Notes: generated by a model not told the origin, from the sequence alone. A DNA stretch of 64,000 nt from CAXMMR01 sp963692975 (GCA_963692975.2 CAXMMR010000032.1:71185-135184), one strand, 5' to 3'. Counted from the stretch's first letter, positions 25,146-34,200 are shown. Numbers and translations: made by a program.

Positions 25146-26492
25146 CTAAAGGATAAACCGCGACAGGTCCCCGCGCCGGGCAAGCGGCGCCACACGGTCG
25201 TTCACCGCCGCCGCATCCACCCGGATCGTCTCGCCCGAGCGGTCGGCGGCGGAGAAGCTGATCTCCTCCAGCAACTTCTCAAGCACGGTCGCAAGTCGCC
25301 TGGCGCCGATGTTCTCCACCCGCTCGTTGATGTCGGCCGCCAGCTCCGCCAGCGCGTCGACAGCGTCGTCCGTGAAGTCGAGCGTCACGCCCTCGGTCTT
25401 CATCAGCGCCGCATACTGATCGATCAGCGAATGCTCCGGCTCGGTCAGGATGCGCCTGAGGTCGGCCCGTGTCAGCGGCGCCAGCTCGACGCGGATCGGC
25501 AGCCGGCCCTGCAGCTCGGGTAGCAGGTCGGCGGGCTTGGCGACATGAAAAGCGCCCGAGGCGATGAACAGGATGTGGTCGGTCTTCACCGGTCCGTATT
25601 TGGTGGTGACCGTGGTGCCCTCGATCAGCGGCAGCAGGTCGCGCTGCACCCCTTCGCGCGAGACGTCGCCGCCGCGAAACCCGCCCTCGGTCGTGCGCGC
25701 GCACACCTTGTCGATCTCATCGAGAAACACAATGCCGTTGTTCTCGGCATGGCTGACCGCATCGCGGTTCAGCTGCTCGGTGTCGAGCAGTCGGTCCGCC
25801 TCGTCGCGGGCAAGCAGCGGCCGCGCCGCGCTGACCGTCATCCGGCGCTGCTGCTCCTTGCGGCCGAACATGCCCTTCATCATCTCGCCCAGATTGATCA
25901 CCTGGCCGGGCGGCATGCCCGGCATGTCCATCTGGCCAACCGGGCTGCTGGCGGCGTCGGCGACAGCGATCTCGATCTCCTTGTCCTCGAGCTCGCCGTC
26001 GCGCAGCATCCGGCGGAACTTGCTCTTGGTGTCGGCCGACGAGCCCGCCCCAACCAGCGCGTCGACCAGCTTGTCCTCGGCGCTGTGCTCGGCCCTCGTC
26101 TGGACGCTTTTGCGGCTGTTCTCGCGCAGCATGGTCAGGCTGATCTCGACCAGGTCGCGCACGATGCTCTCGACATCGCGCCCGACATAGCCGACCTCAG
26201 TGAACTTGGTCGCCTCCACCTTGAGGAACGGCGCCTGCGCGAGCCGCGCCAGCCGCCGCGCGATCTCGGTCTTGCCGCAGCCGGTCGGGCCGATCATCAA
26301 GATGTTCTTCGGCACCACCTCCTCGCGCAGGCCCTCGGGCAGCTGCGCCCGGCGCCAGCGATTGCGCAGCGCGATGGCGACGGCGCGTTTCGCGTCGTTC
26401 TGCCCGACGATGAAACGATCGAGCTCGGAGACGATCTCGCGCGGCGAATAGGTCGGCACGTCAATCGCGGCCGCGGCAGCACCCTGGGGCAT
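25146..26492 (-). CDS. hslU: ATP-dependent protease ATPase subunit HslU
   Basis: AAA+ unfoldase of the HslUV protease. 448 aa. SPREIVSELDRFIVGQNDAK at the N-terminus; Walker A GPTGCGKTEIARRLA; I-domain with the MPGMPPGQ segment; Walker B NGIVFLDEIDKVCAR; sensor/arginine region GRLPIRVELAPL; C-terminus ends DLSRFIL, matching the tail that inserts into HslV. The ATG overlaps the hslV stop by one base (TGATG). Confidence 0.97.
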   Translation of the reverse strand: MPQGAAAAAIDVPTYSPREIVSELDRFIVGQNDAKRAVAIALRNRWRRAQLPEGLREEVVPKNILMIGPTGCGKTEIARRLARLAQAPFLKVEATKFTEVGYVGRDVESIVRDLVEISLTMLRENSRKSVQTRAEHSAEDKLVDALVGAGSSADTKSKFRRMLRDGELEDKEIEIAVADAASSPVGQMDMPGMPPGQVINLGEMMKGMFGRKEQQRRMTVSAARPLLARDEADRLLDTEQLNRDAVSHAENNGIVFLDEIDKVCARTTEGGFRGGDVSREGVQRDLLPLIEGTTVTTKYGPVKTDHILFIASGAFHVAKPADLLPELQGRLPIRVELAPLTRADLRRILTEPEHSLIDQYAALMKTEGVTLDFTDDAVDALAELAADINERVENIGARRLATVLEKLLEEISFSAADRSGETIRVDAAAVNDRVAPLARRGDLSRFIL

Positions 26493-27058
26493 CAGCGCGC
26501 CTCCCCAATGGTTTCCACAATCACCGAATGGTTCGTGTAGACGCAGATGTCGGCCGCGATGCGCATCGCCCGCCGGGCGATATCCTCCGGGCTCAGCCCC
26601 TCCACCTCGAGCAGCGCCCGTGCGGCTGCCAGCGCGTAATTGCCGCCCGAGCCGATGGCGATCACGCCGTCCTCCGGCTCCAGCACGTCGCCGGTGCCGG
26701 TGAGCGTGAACGAGTGGTCGGCGTCCGCCACCGCCATCATCGCCTCGAGCCGCCGCAGGTAGCGGTCGGTGCGCCAATCCTTGGCGAGCTCCACGCAGGC
26801 TCGCTCGAGCTGACCGGGATGACGCTCGAGCTTGGCCTCGAGCCGCTCCAGCAGGGTGAAGGCGTCCGCCGTCGCGCCGGCGAAGCCCGCGATGACGCGC
26901 CCGTCATCGCCGATCCGCCGTACCTTACGGGCGTTGCCCTTGATCACGGTCTGGCCGAGCGTGACCTGCCCGTCGCCCGCCATGGCGACTTGGCCGCCGC
27001 GGCGCACGCAGAGGATGGTGGTGCCGTGCCAGCCTGTCGGGTCGTGTGGGGTTTGCAT
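26492..27058 (-). CDS. hslV: ATP-dependent protease proteolytic subunit HslV
   Basis: Threonine protease partner of HslU. 188 aa, with a short propeptide (MQTPHDPTGWHG) that must be removed to expose the catalytic Thr of TTILCVRRGG. AMAGDGQVTLGQTVIKGNAR and GSGGNYALAAARALLE are family motifs. The start ATG 27058 is chosen to give the short propeptide; the frame is open 42 codons further. hslVU is an operon with coupled translation. Confidence 0.97.
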   Translation of the reverse strand: MQTPHDPTGWHGTTILCVRRGGQVAMAGDGQVTLGQTVIKGNARKVRRIGDDGRVIAGFAGATADAFTLLERLEAKLERHPGQLERACVELAKDWRTDRYLRRLEAMMAVADADHSFTLTGTGDVLEPEDGVIAIGSGGNYALAAARALLEVEGLSPEDIARRAMRIAADICVYTNHSVIVETIGEAR

Positions 27059-27119
27059 TCCGCAGAAGTGGGCGCGCGCCTCGTCAAACCCAAGAGGAGC
27101 GGCGCGAGCCAACCCGGCC

Positions 27120-28688
27120 TCAATCGGCACTGATCGTCGCTCCGAGCATCGCCGCCCAGTTCGTGCCCGGCGTGCCGGCGACACCCAGCAGCGTCACCGG
27201 TGTCGGCGGCTGAACCCGCAGGGTCAGCGTTCCGGGCTGGTCGATGAAGTGGCCGAGGATGGCGCCCGCGTCCGGCTGATTGGGCAGGAGCTGCGAGGCC
27301 AAGGCGCTGACGCGGTCATGCAGCTGGGCGCGAACCTGCTCCGGCGTCTGCTGCTGGGCTGCCGCGGCGCCGTTGATCAGCCGGCCGAGCAGCGAGCCGT
27401 CCTCGTAGCGCAGCGTGGCGTTGCCGATCGTGGTGGCGGCGAGCGCCGCCGCCGGCGCCCGCGCGGGATCGACGTCGTCGAAATGGCCGACGAGCTGCAG
27501 CGCGAAGTTGCCCTGCAGGGTGATGCGCAGCCGTTCGAGGTCGAGTGTCTTCGCCGTCGAGTTCGAGTTCTGGTCGTCGTCGACGTCAAACACCATCGTC
27601 TCGGCGCCGATTGCGGCGATCGCCCGGTCGCGCCCGGCGCCGGGCGGCAGCTGCGACAACGGGACGGCAAGGCCGCGCAGCCGCACGTGCCGCTCGACGA
27701 TCTCGCCGCCGCTGCCCGCCGGCTTGCGGCTGCTCTCGTCATGCAGCGACGCCAACGCCACACGTATGGCCGCGCCCGTCCGCGCGACCCCGCTCCCGGC
27801 AAGGTTGCGGATGTCGGTGCGGGCTGCCGACAGCACCCTCAGCAGCGCCAAGGCGGTGTTGCCGCCAGCCGCGGCCTGCTCGCCCGGCGGGTGGCCGCTC
27901 AACCCGTCCAGGCTGGCGGTGTCGAACCCCAGCGACCCGCTCGGCAGCGTCGAGGCGAAGCCGTCGAGCTCCAGATGGCCCAGCAATGGCCGGTCCGCGC
28001 TCCCGGCCGGCGGCCCGCCCGATGCGCTCGGCTCGAGCACGGCGTCCAGCGCGTCCATGGCGACGCCGCTGGCGGCCGCATGGGCGAGGCTTCCGGCGCC
28101 CGCCACCGTCAGGCCGTCGATGCTGGCGCCACCGAGCCGTCCCGGCGCCAGGTCCGTCAGCTCGAGGTGGGCGACGCTCGTGCTTGCCTGCGCGAGCGCA
28201 TCCGCCTCGATCCGCCGCGCCGACACCAGCCGCGGCTCGCCGGCCGGCTGGTAGAAGCGCTCTGCCCCTGCCGGCACGCTCGCCGGATCGGGCGCCAGCG
28301 CCACCAGGTCCTCGGCATCAAGCCGGTCGATGCTCAGCGGCCCGCCCGGGCGCGGCAGGCTCACGCCGCGCAGATGCAAAGCGCCAAGCCTCCAGGGATG
28401 CGCCGCGCTGCCGTCGCCGTCACTCTCACGCAGCCGCACCGAGTCGATGCTGGCCGCCGGCGCGCCGTTGCGCGTGACGGTGAGCCCATCGATCTCCACC
28501 GTGCGGGTGAGCGGGCTCATCTGCGCCCGCCGATACTGCGCCGTAGTGCCTGGCGGCAGCGCCGCCAGCGCCGCGTCGATCTCCGCCCGCGCCTCATGCT
28601 GGCTGTAAAGAAAAACCGCGCCGTAGGCCGCCGCGACGACAACAGAGACGCCCACGATGCCCGTCACTATCCGTCCGGCCCTGGTCAT
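27120..28688 (-). CDS. Membrane-anchored protein of unknown function
   Basis: 522 aa. It begins with a basic residue cluster and one transmembrane helix (about residues 7-29, IVTGIVGVSVVVAAAYGAVF), followed by a large Ala/Gly/Leu-rich extracytoplasmic part with repeated beta-type segments such as VEIDGLTVTRNG, LEIDG-like LHLRGVSL and LELDGFAS. The layout is reminiscent of AsmA or DUF945 (YdgA-like) periplasmic proteins, but no diagnostic motif was seen. It lies 61 bases upstream of hslV on the same strand and divergent from hisB. Confidence 0.65.
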   Translation of the reverse strand: MTRAGRIVTGIVGVSVVVAAAYGAVFLYSQHEARAEIDAALAALPPGTTAQYRRAQMSPLTRTVEIDGLTVTRNGAPAASIDSVRLRESDGDGSAAHPWRLGALHLRGVSLPRPGGPLSIDRLDAEDLVALAPDPASVPAGAERFYQPAGEPRLVSARRIEADALAQASTSVAHLELTDLAPGRLGGASIDGLTVAGAGSLAHAAASGVAMDALDAVLEPSASGGPPAGSADRPLLGHLELDGFASTLPSGSLGFDTASLDGLSGHPPGEQAAAGGNTALALLRVLSAARTDIRNLAGSGVARTGAAIRVALASLHDESSRKPAGSGGEIVERHVRLRGLAVPLSQLPPGAGRDRAIAAIGAETMVFDVDDDQNSNSTAKTLDLERLRITLQGNFALQLVGHFDDVDPARAPAAALAATTIGNATLRYEDGSLLGRLINGAAAAQQQTPEQVRAQLHDRVSALASQLLPNQPDAGAILGHFIDQPGTLTLRVQPPTPVTLLGVAGTPGTNWAAMLGATISAD

Positions 28689-28787
28689 CCGCGTTCCCCC
28701 TCCGTGTCGCGGCTGGCCGCCCCGTCTGCGCCGCTCGCGGCGCGCGAAACACTTCCTTGCCCGGTCCGAATAATCTACTGATCCGGC

Positions 28788-29426
28788 ATGGACGCCGCCA
28801 TACCTCCCGCTGCAGACGCATTCGTCTCCAACTCTGCCGCGCGCGCCGCCCGGCTAGCCCGCCGCACCGCCGAGACCGACATCGCCGTCGCCCTCGACCT
28901 CGACGGCAGCGGCCGCACCCGAATCGCCACCGGCATCGGCTTCCTCGACCACATGCTGACCGCATTGGGCCGCCACGCCATGCTCGACCTCGAGATCACC
29001 GCCCACGGCGACCTGCAAGTCGACAGCCACCACACCACCGAGGACGTCGGCATCGTGCTCGGCCAGGCGGTGGCGGCGGCGCTGGGCGACAAGCGCGGCG
29101 TGCGCCGCTACGGCCACGCCGTGGTGCCGATGGACGAGGCCCTGGTCGCCGCCTCGGTCGACCTTTCCGGCCGCGGCCTGCTCGCCTTCGACGTCCGCTT
29201 CACCAATGCCCGGCTCGGCCAGATGGATACCGAGCTGTTCGAGGAGTTCTTCCGCGCCTTCGCGACCAACGCCGCGCTGACCCTGCACCTGCGCCAGCAG
29301 ACCGGCGTCAACAGCCACCACGTCGCCGAGGCCTGCTTCAAGTCGTGCGCGAGGGCGCTACGCCAAGCCGTCGAGCCCGACCCCCGCGCCGCCGGCCATA
29401 TTCCGTCGACCAAAGGGTCGCTGTGA
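28788..29426 (+). CDS. hisB: Imidazoleglycerol-phosphate dehydratase
   Basis: Mn-dependent dehydration in histidine synthesis. 212 aa, single-function HisB (no phosphatase domain). Metal-binding motifs: GFLDHMLTALGRH, DSHHTTEDVGIVLG and NSHHVAEACFKS; the C-terminus is PSTKGSL. The first gene of the his block; the hslVU side is divergent. Its last codons form the first unit of a 23-bp triplicated segment. Confidence 0.96.
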   Translation: MDAAIPPAADAFVSNSAARAARLARRTAETDIAVALDLDGSGRTRIATGIGFLDHMLTALGRHAMLDLEITAHGDLQVDSHHTTEDVGIVLGQAVAAALGDKRGVRRYGHAVVPMDEALVAASVDLSGRGLLAFDVRFTNARLGQMDTELFEEFFRAFATNAALTLHLRQQTGVNSHHVAEACFKSCARALRQAVEPDPRAAGHIPSTKGSL

Positions 29427-29476
29427 ACATGACCAAAGGGTCGCTGTGAACATGACCAAAGGGTCGCTGTGAACAT
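29408..29476 (+). repeat. Perfect 23-bp tandem triplication at the hisB/DUF2628 junction
   Basis: Units at 29408-29430, 29431-29453 and 29454-29476, each reading GACCAAAGGGTCGCTGTGAACAT (written here as GACCAAAGGGTCG then CTGTGAACAT). Copy 1 holds the hisB stop; copy 3 holds the GTG start of the next gene. Between them are two mini-ORFs, 29423-29449 and 29446-29472, each encoding MNMTKGSL and linked by GTGA overlaps. Confidence 0.95.
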
Positions 29477-29828
29477 CTACACCGTGCACGAGGCGCCCGA
29501 CCTGGTGCCGGTGCTGGTGCCCGAAGGCTTCAGCTGGGCCGCCCTGTTCTTCGGCTGGCTGTGGCTCGCTCTGCACGGCGCGCTGATCGCCGCGGTCGCG
29601 CTGTCCGCCCTGCTGCTCCTGCTGTCGCACGCCAGGCCCGAGCTGCGCATCCCGCTCGTCGTCGGCCTGACGGTCGCCCAGGGCGTCTTCGGCCGCGACC
29701 TATGGCGGCTCAGCCTGCACTGGCGCGGCTACGCGGAAACCACCGCGGTGGCCGCCGCCAGCCGTGATGCCGCCCTCCTGCGCCTCGCCGACCAGCGCGC
29801 CGCTGACCTGCGCAAGACCAGGCCATGA
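29469..29828 (+). CDS. DUF2628-type small membrane protein
   Basis: 119 aa. The N-terminus MNIYTVHEAPDLVPVLVPEG followed by FSWAALFFGWLWLALHGALI matches the DUF2628 pattern. Two hydrophobic stretches (about 23-50 and 58-75) suggest membrane insertion; the C-terminus is charged. The GTG start sits in the third unit of the 23-bp repeat. The stop overlaps hisH as ATGA (29825-29828). Its presence inside the his operon is a recurring alphaproteobacterial arrangement; function unknown. Confidence 0.75.
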   Translation: MNIYTVHEAPDLVPVLVPEGFSWAALFFGWLWLALHGALIAAVALSALLLLLSHARPELRIPLVVGLTVAQGVFGRDLWRLSLHWRGYAETTAVAAASRDAALLRLADQRAADLRKTRP

Positions 29829-30457
29829 AGGTCGTCGTCGTCGACTACGGCAGCGGCAACCTGGCCTCGGCCTCGCGCGCCCTGGCCGTCGCCGCCGAAC
29901 GCGCCGGCATCGCCGCCACGATCGTCGTCACCGCCGACCCCGACGCCGTGCGCGATGCCGACCGCCTCGTCCTGCCCGGCCAGGGCGCGTTTGCCGATTG
30001 CCGGCGCGGGCTTGACGCCGAGCCGCGCCTGCGCCCGGCCCTGGAGGCGGCAGTCCAAGCCGGCGCGCCCTTCCTCGGCATCTGCGTCGGCATGCAGCTG
30101 ATGGCAGAGCGCGGCCTCGAGCACGGGCAGACCGAGGGCCTCGGCTGGATCCGCGGCGAGGTCGCTCGCATGGACGCACCCGGCTTGCGGCTGCCGCAAA
30201 TGGGCTGGAACGCGCTGCACTTCGCCGCTCCTCACCCGCTGCTCGCCGGCCTCGACCCCGGCGACCACGCCTACTTCGTGCACAGTTACGCCCTGCACGA
30301 CCCCGAGCCGGCAGACGTCATCGCCACCACCGAATACGGCGCCCCCGTGCCCGCCTTCGTCGCCCGAGGCAATCGCGCCGGCACCCAGTTCCATGTCGAA
30401 AAGAGCCAGGACGTCGGCCTGCGCATCCTCGTTAACTTCCTGGGCTGGACCCCCTGA
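29825..30457 (+). CDS. hisH: Imidazole glycerol phosphate synthase subunit HisH
   Basis: Glutamine amidotransferase that supplies ammonia to HisF. 210 aa. Nucleophile Cys in FLGICVGMQLMAE (about residue 83); oxyanion/His-Glu region in GTQFHVEKSQDVGLRILVNF; GSGNLASASRAL near the start. ATGA overlap with the preceding gene. The stop TGA at 30455-30457 is preceded by C, giving CTGA in frame with the next gene. Confidence 0.96.
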   Translation: MKVVVVDYGSGNLASASRALAVAAERAGIAATIVVTADPDAVRDADRLVLPGQGAFADCRRGLDAEPRLRPALEAAVQAGAPFLGICVGMQLMAERGLEHGQTEGLGWIRGEVARMDAPGLRLPQMGWNALHFAAPHPLLAGLDPGDHAYFVHSYALHDPEPADVIATTEYGAPVPAFVARGNRAGTQFHVEKSQDVGLRILVNFLGWTP

Positions 30458-30513
30458 CCGCCGGCCGCTTCGTCGACGATGCCGGTCCCGATAAAACGCC
30501 GGGCGCCGAGCCC

Positions 30514-30573
30514 CGCGTGCCAGGACCCCGCGTGCCAGGGGCCCGCGTGCCAGGGCCCCGCATACCAGGACCT
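30514..30573 (+). repeat. Four 15-bp in-frame repeats in the GNAT N-terminus
   Basis: Units CGCGTGCCAGGACCC, CGCGTGCCAGGGGCC, CGCGTGCCAGGGCCC and CGCATACCAGGACCT at 30514, 30529, 30544 and 30559. They translate as RVPGP, RVPGA, RVPGP and RIPGP, a proline-glycine linker-like stretch ahead of the acetyltransferase domain. Confidence 0.85.
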
Positions 30574-31143
30574 CGCGAGCCCTCCCTCGCCGTGGAGCGC
30601 GTGCAGTCCCTCGACGACGACGACCTGCAAGCCCTGTGTGAGGCAACCGACGCTGCGATCATCGACGGCGGCGGCTTCGGCTGGGTCAGCCCGCCCGGCC
30701 GCCAGGCGCTCGCCAGCTACTTCCGCGGCGTGCTGCTGGTGCCCGAGCGCCAGCTGATCGTCGCCCGCGTCGACGGCGTCATCGTCGGCTCCACCCAGCT
30801 CGTCCGCCCCGCCCGCAACAACGAAGCGCAGGCCTTCGCCGCCACCATCATGCACGCCTTCGTCGCCCCGTACGGCCGCAAGCACGGGCTGGCCCGACGC
30901 ATGACGCTGCGCGCCGAGGCCGCCGCCCGCGCGCTCGGCTACCAGGTCATCAACCTCGACGTGCGGGAGACCCAGACCGCGGCCCTCGCGATGTACGAGC
31001 GCCTCGGCTACGTCCGCTGGGGCGCCCACCCGGCCTACGCCCGCGTCGGCGGCCGGCTGATCACCGGCATCTTCTTCTACAAGAAGCTTCGCGAGGACAA
31101 GGAGGCCCGTCCCGCCGAGACGGCTCAGGACGAGCCAAGCTGA
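30517..31143 (+). CDS. GNAT-family N-acetyltransferase
   Basis: 208 aa from the GTG at 30517. The GNAT core runs from about residue 50 (LLVPERQLIVARVDGVIVGS) to AALAMYERLGYVRWG, with the acetyl-CoA loop region VAPYGRKHGLARRMTLRAE and Asn/Asp-rich VINLDVRETQTA. Substrate unknown. The N-terminus is a 15-bp in-frame repeat giving R-V-P-G-P units. The real start is unclear: CTG at 30454 overlapping the hisH stop, GTG 30517, or a later GTG near 30592. The stop overlaps the likely hisA start. Confidence 0.8.
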   Translation: MPGPRVPGARVPGPRIPGPREPSLAVERVQSLDDDDLQALCEATDAAIIDGGGFGWVSPPGRQALASYFRGVLLVPERQLIVARVDGVIVGSTQLVRPARNNEAQAFAATIMHAFVAPYGRKHGLARRMTLRAEAAARALGYQVINLDVRETQTAALAMYERLGYVRWGAHPAYARVGGRLITGIFFYKKLREDKEARPAETAQDEPS

Positions 31144-31865
31144 GCCTGACCCTCTACCCCGCCATCGACCTCAAGGACGGTGCCTGCGTGCGCCTGCGCC
31201 GCGGCGTTATGGCCGACGCCACCGTGTTCTCCGACGACCCGGCCGCACAGGCGGCGCAATTCGCCGCCGCCGGCTGCCGCTGGCTGCACGTAGTCGACCT
31301 TAACGGCGCCTTCGCCGGCCACTCGGTCAACGTCGCCGCGGTCGAGGCGATCCTGGCCGCCGTCAGCGTGCCGGTGCAGCTCGGCGGCGGCCTGCGCGAC
31401 CGCGCCGCAGTCGAGCGGTGGCTGGACGCCGGCATAGCCCGCGTCATCCTCGGCAGCGCCGCCGTGAACAAGCCGGCGCTGGTGCGCGAAGCCTGCCGCG
31501 CCCACCCCGGCCAGATCGCCCTCGGCATCGACGCCCGCGATGGCCGGGTCGCAACAGAAGGCTGGGCCGAAACCTCCACCCTGGACGTCCTCGCCCTAGC
31601 CCGCCGCTTCGAGGACGCCGGCGCTGCCGCGGTGATCTACACCGACATCGCCCGCGACGGCATGCTCGCCGGCCTCGATCTCGCCGGCACCGCATCCCTG
31701 GCCGCCAACACCACCCTGCCGGTGATCGCCAGCGGCGGTGTCGGCAGCCTGGCCGACCTCACCGCGCTGCGCGATGCCAGCGCCAGCATCCACGGCGTCA
31801 TCATCGGTCGCGCCCTCTATGATGGCCGAGTGACGCTCACCGACGCGCTCCAGGTGCTGCACTAG
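31140..31865 (+). CDS. hisA: Phosphoribosylformimino-AICAR-phosphate isomerase HisA
   Basis: TIM-barrel isomerase of histidine synthesis. 241 aa if started at CTG 31140. The N-terminal strand LTLYPAIDLKDGACVRLRRG carries the catalytic Asp; the second Asp is in VIYTDIARDGMLAG; phosphate-binding VIASGGVGSLADL and GVIIGRALYDGR follow. The first ATG, GTG or TTG in frame is GTG 31188, which would delete the catalytic Asp strand, so initiation at CTG 31140 (CTGA overlap with the GNAT stop, AGGA at 31127-31130) or 31146 is inferred. A sequencing error is the alternative. Confidence 0.92.
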   Translation: MSLTLYPAIDLKDGACVRLRRGVMADATVFSDDPAAQAAQFAAAGCRWLHVVDLNGAFAGHSVNVAAVEAILAAVSVPVQLGGGLRDRAAVERWLDAGIARVILGSAAVNKPALVREACRAHPGQIALGIDARDGRVATEGWAETSTLDVLALARRFEDAGAAAVIYTDIARDGMLAGLDLAGTASLAANTTLPVIASGGVGSLADLTALRDASASIHGVIIGRALYDGRVTLTDALQVLH

Positions 31866-31988
31866 GCCGGCCGATGCTCTTCGTCGTGCCGATGATCTTG
31901 TATGAGGGACACCTCTTGGCGCTCGTAACGGTTCATGCACGCCGACGCGCCCGGCTCGATCCGGGATCGTGTCGTCAGGGGAGCAATC

Positions 31989-32858
31989 ATGCCGGAGCTC
32001 GACTTCTTCGATTCGGAGTATGGCAATCTGCGGCCCGGGACGTGGCGCAGCCGTCGTGTGGGCGGCCTGACCGACTGGGTGTTCGACCTGCGTTTGCAGC
32101 TCAACCGCACAGTGCGCGGCCTGGGCGACGCGATCGCCACCGCTCCGAGACGGCGCATCCTTATCGTCGGCATCGAGGCACCAACCCGCAAAGCCGACAT
32201 CCACACCGTTATCGACGGGCTCTCGAAATGCCGCCACACGGTCGACACGGCGGTCGTCGAGATGGGTCAGCGATCCAAGTTCGCCAATCTGAACCAGGCG
32301 CTCAACGGCCGCGCGCTTGAAGCGTACGATTGGATCATCGTCACCGACGACGACATCACGACGCCGGACGGACTTCTGGACACCTGCCTCTATCTGGCGG
32401 CGCGCACGGATCTGCGTCTGTTCCAGCCGGCGCACAGGTTCAAATCCTTCGCCGCCTTCAAGATCTCACATCGCCACTGGAACAGTCTGGTCAGGACGAC
32501 GCGCTTCGTGGAGATCGGTCCGCTCACCGCCCTGCATCGTTCGACCTTCGGCAAGCTGCTGCCGTTCCCGGAGGCGGGCATGGGTTATGGCCTAGACCTG
32601 TACTGGTCGGAGATCTGCCGGCGGGAAGGCTGGAACATGGGCATCATAGACGCCGCATCGATTCGACATCTGCGCCCTGTCGGTCAAAGCTATGGCCGCG
32701 TCGCCGCCATCGAGGAGGGGCGGCGTCTTCTCCAGCAGCATAATATCACCAGGAAGAAGTCCGACTTCCTGCAGACCGAGACGGTGTTTCGGGCTCTCAG
32801 CCTCCGGCCTGTGCTTGCGCCAGAGGGACCGCACGAGGGTGGCGAACCAGACAGCTGA
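31989..32858 (+). CDS. Glycosyltransferase-like protein inserted in the his operon
   Basis: 289 aa from ATG 31989, preceded by AGGGGAG (31977-31983). An earlier ATG at 31935 is possible. A GT-A-like pattern is visible: RRRILIVGIEAPTRKADIHT, then NLNQALNGRALEAYDWIIVTDDDITTPDG split over about residues 90-130, with TDDDI as a candidate DxD-type metal site, and later GMGYGLDLYWSEICRREGWN. Donor and acceptor unknown. Codon choice is less GC-biased than hisA and hisF on either side, and it is flanked by noncoding spacers, suggesting later insertion between hisA and hisF. Confidence 0.65.
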   Translation: MPELDFFDSEYGNLRPGTWRSRRVGGLTDWVFDLRLQLNRTVRGLGDAIATAPRRRILIVGIEAPTRKADIHTVIDGLSKCRHTVDTAVVEMGQRSKFANLNQALNGRALEAYDWIIVTDDDITTPDGLLDTCLYLAARTDLRLFQPAHRFKSFAAFKISHRHWNSLVRTTRFVEIGPLTALHRSTFGKLLPFPEAGMGYGLDLYWSEICRREGWNMGIIDAASIRHLRPVGQSYGRVAAIEEGRRLLQQHNITRKKSDFLQTETVFRALSLRPVLAPEGPHEGGEPDS

Positions 32859-32989
32859 AGGAGCGGCTTGACGTCTGGCGCCCCGCGCACGGGCGGGGCA
32901 AGGGTCAGAGCATCGGCCCGCCCCCACTTTCACCCTTGCGCCGGACTCGCCAAACCGTTTTATGCCTCACCTCTGGAGGCGAACAACGT

Positions 32990-33766
<777 letters not shown>

Positions 33767-33771
33767 CGCCG

Positions 33772-34200
33772 TTGGCAAAGCTCCTTAAGCCCGCCAAGAA
33801 GGACGCCAAGAAGCCCCCGCTACGCCGCAAGCGTCCGCCCGACGTGTCCGGATACCCCGGCGCCGACGTGCTCAACCGGCTGCACGCCGTGGTTCTGCAA
33901 CGGCGCACCGCGTCGCCGCAGACCAGCCACTCGGCCCGGCTGCTGTCGCGCGGCGTCGCCAAGGTGGCGCAAAAATTCGGCGAGGAGGCGGTCGAGTGCC
34001 TGATCGAGGCAGTCGCCGGCAACGCTGAGGCGTTGGTCGCCGAAAGCGCCGACGTGCTTTACCACATGCTGGTGCTCTGGGTCGCCGCCGGCGTGCAACC
34101 GGAAGACGTCTGGGCCGAGCTGGAACGCCGCGAAGGCGTCAGCGGCATCGCCGAAAAAGCCGCCCGCAGCCGCAACGTCAACACGACCAAGATACCTTGA
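33772..34200 (+). CDS. hisE: Phosphoribosyl-ATP pyrophosphatase
   Basis: Second step of histidine synthesis. The MazG-like core is QKFGEEAVECLIEAVAGNAE and ESADVLYHMLVLWVAAGV. 142 aa from TTG 33772, longer than the usual about 105 because of a Lys/Pro-rich N-terminal stretch (AKLLKPAKKDAKKPPLRRKR). An in-frame CTG at 33763 overlaps the hisF stop as CTGA. No HisI domain is fused. The gene ends at a (GGCAA)12 tract. Confidence 0.9.
   Translation: MAKLLKPAKKDAKKPPLRRKRPPDVSGYPGADVLNRLHAVVLQRRTASPQTSHSARLLSRGVAKVAQKFGEEAVECLIEAVAGNAEALVAESADVLYHMLVLWVAAGVQPEDVWAELERREGVSGIAEKAARSRNVNTTKIP

Noticed and set aside
29408..29476. Three direct repeats as a CRISPR-like array
   Set aside because: Units are contiguous with no spacers and overlap coding ends; a tandem triplication, not CRISPR.
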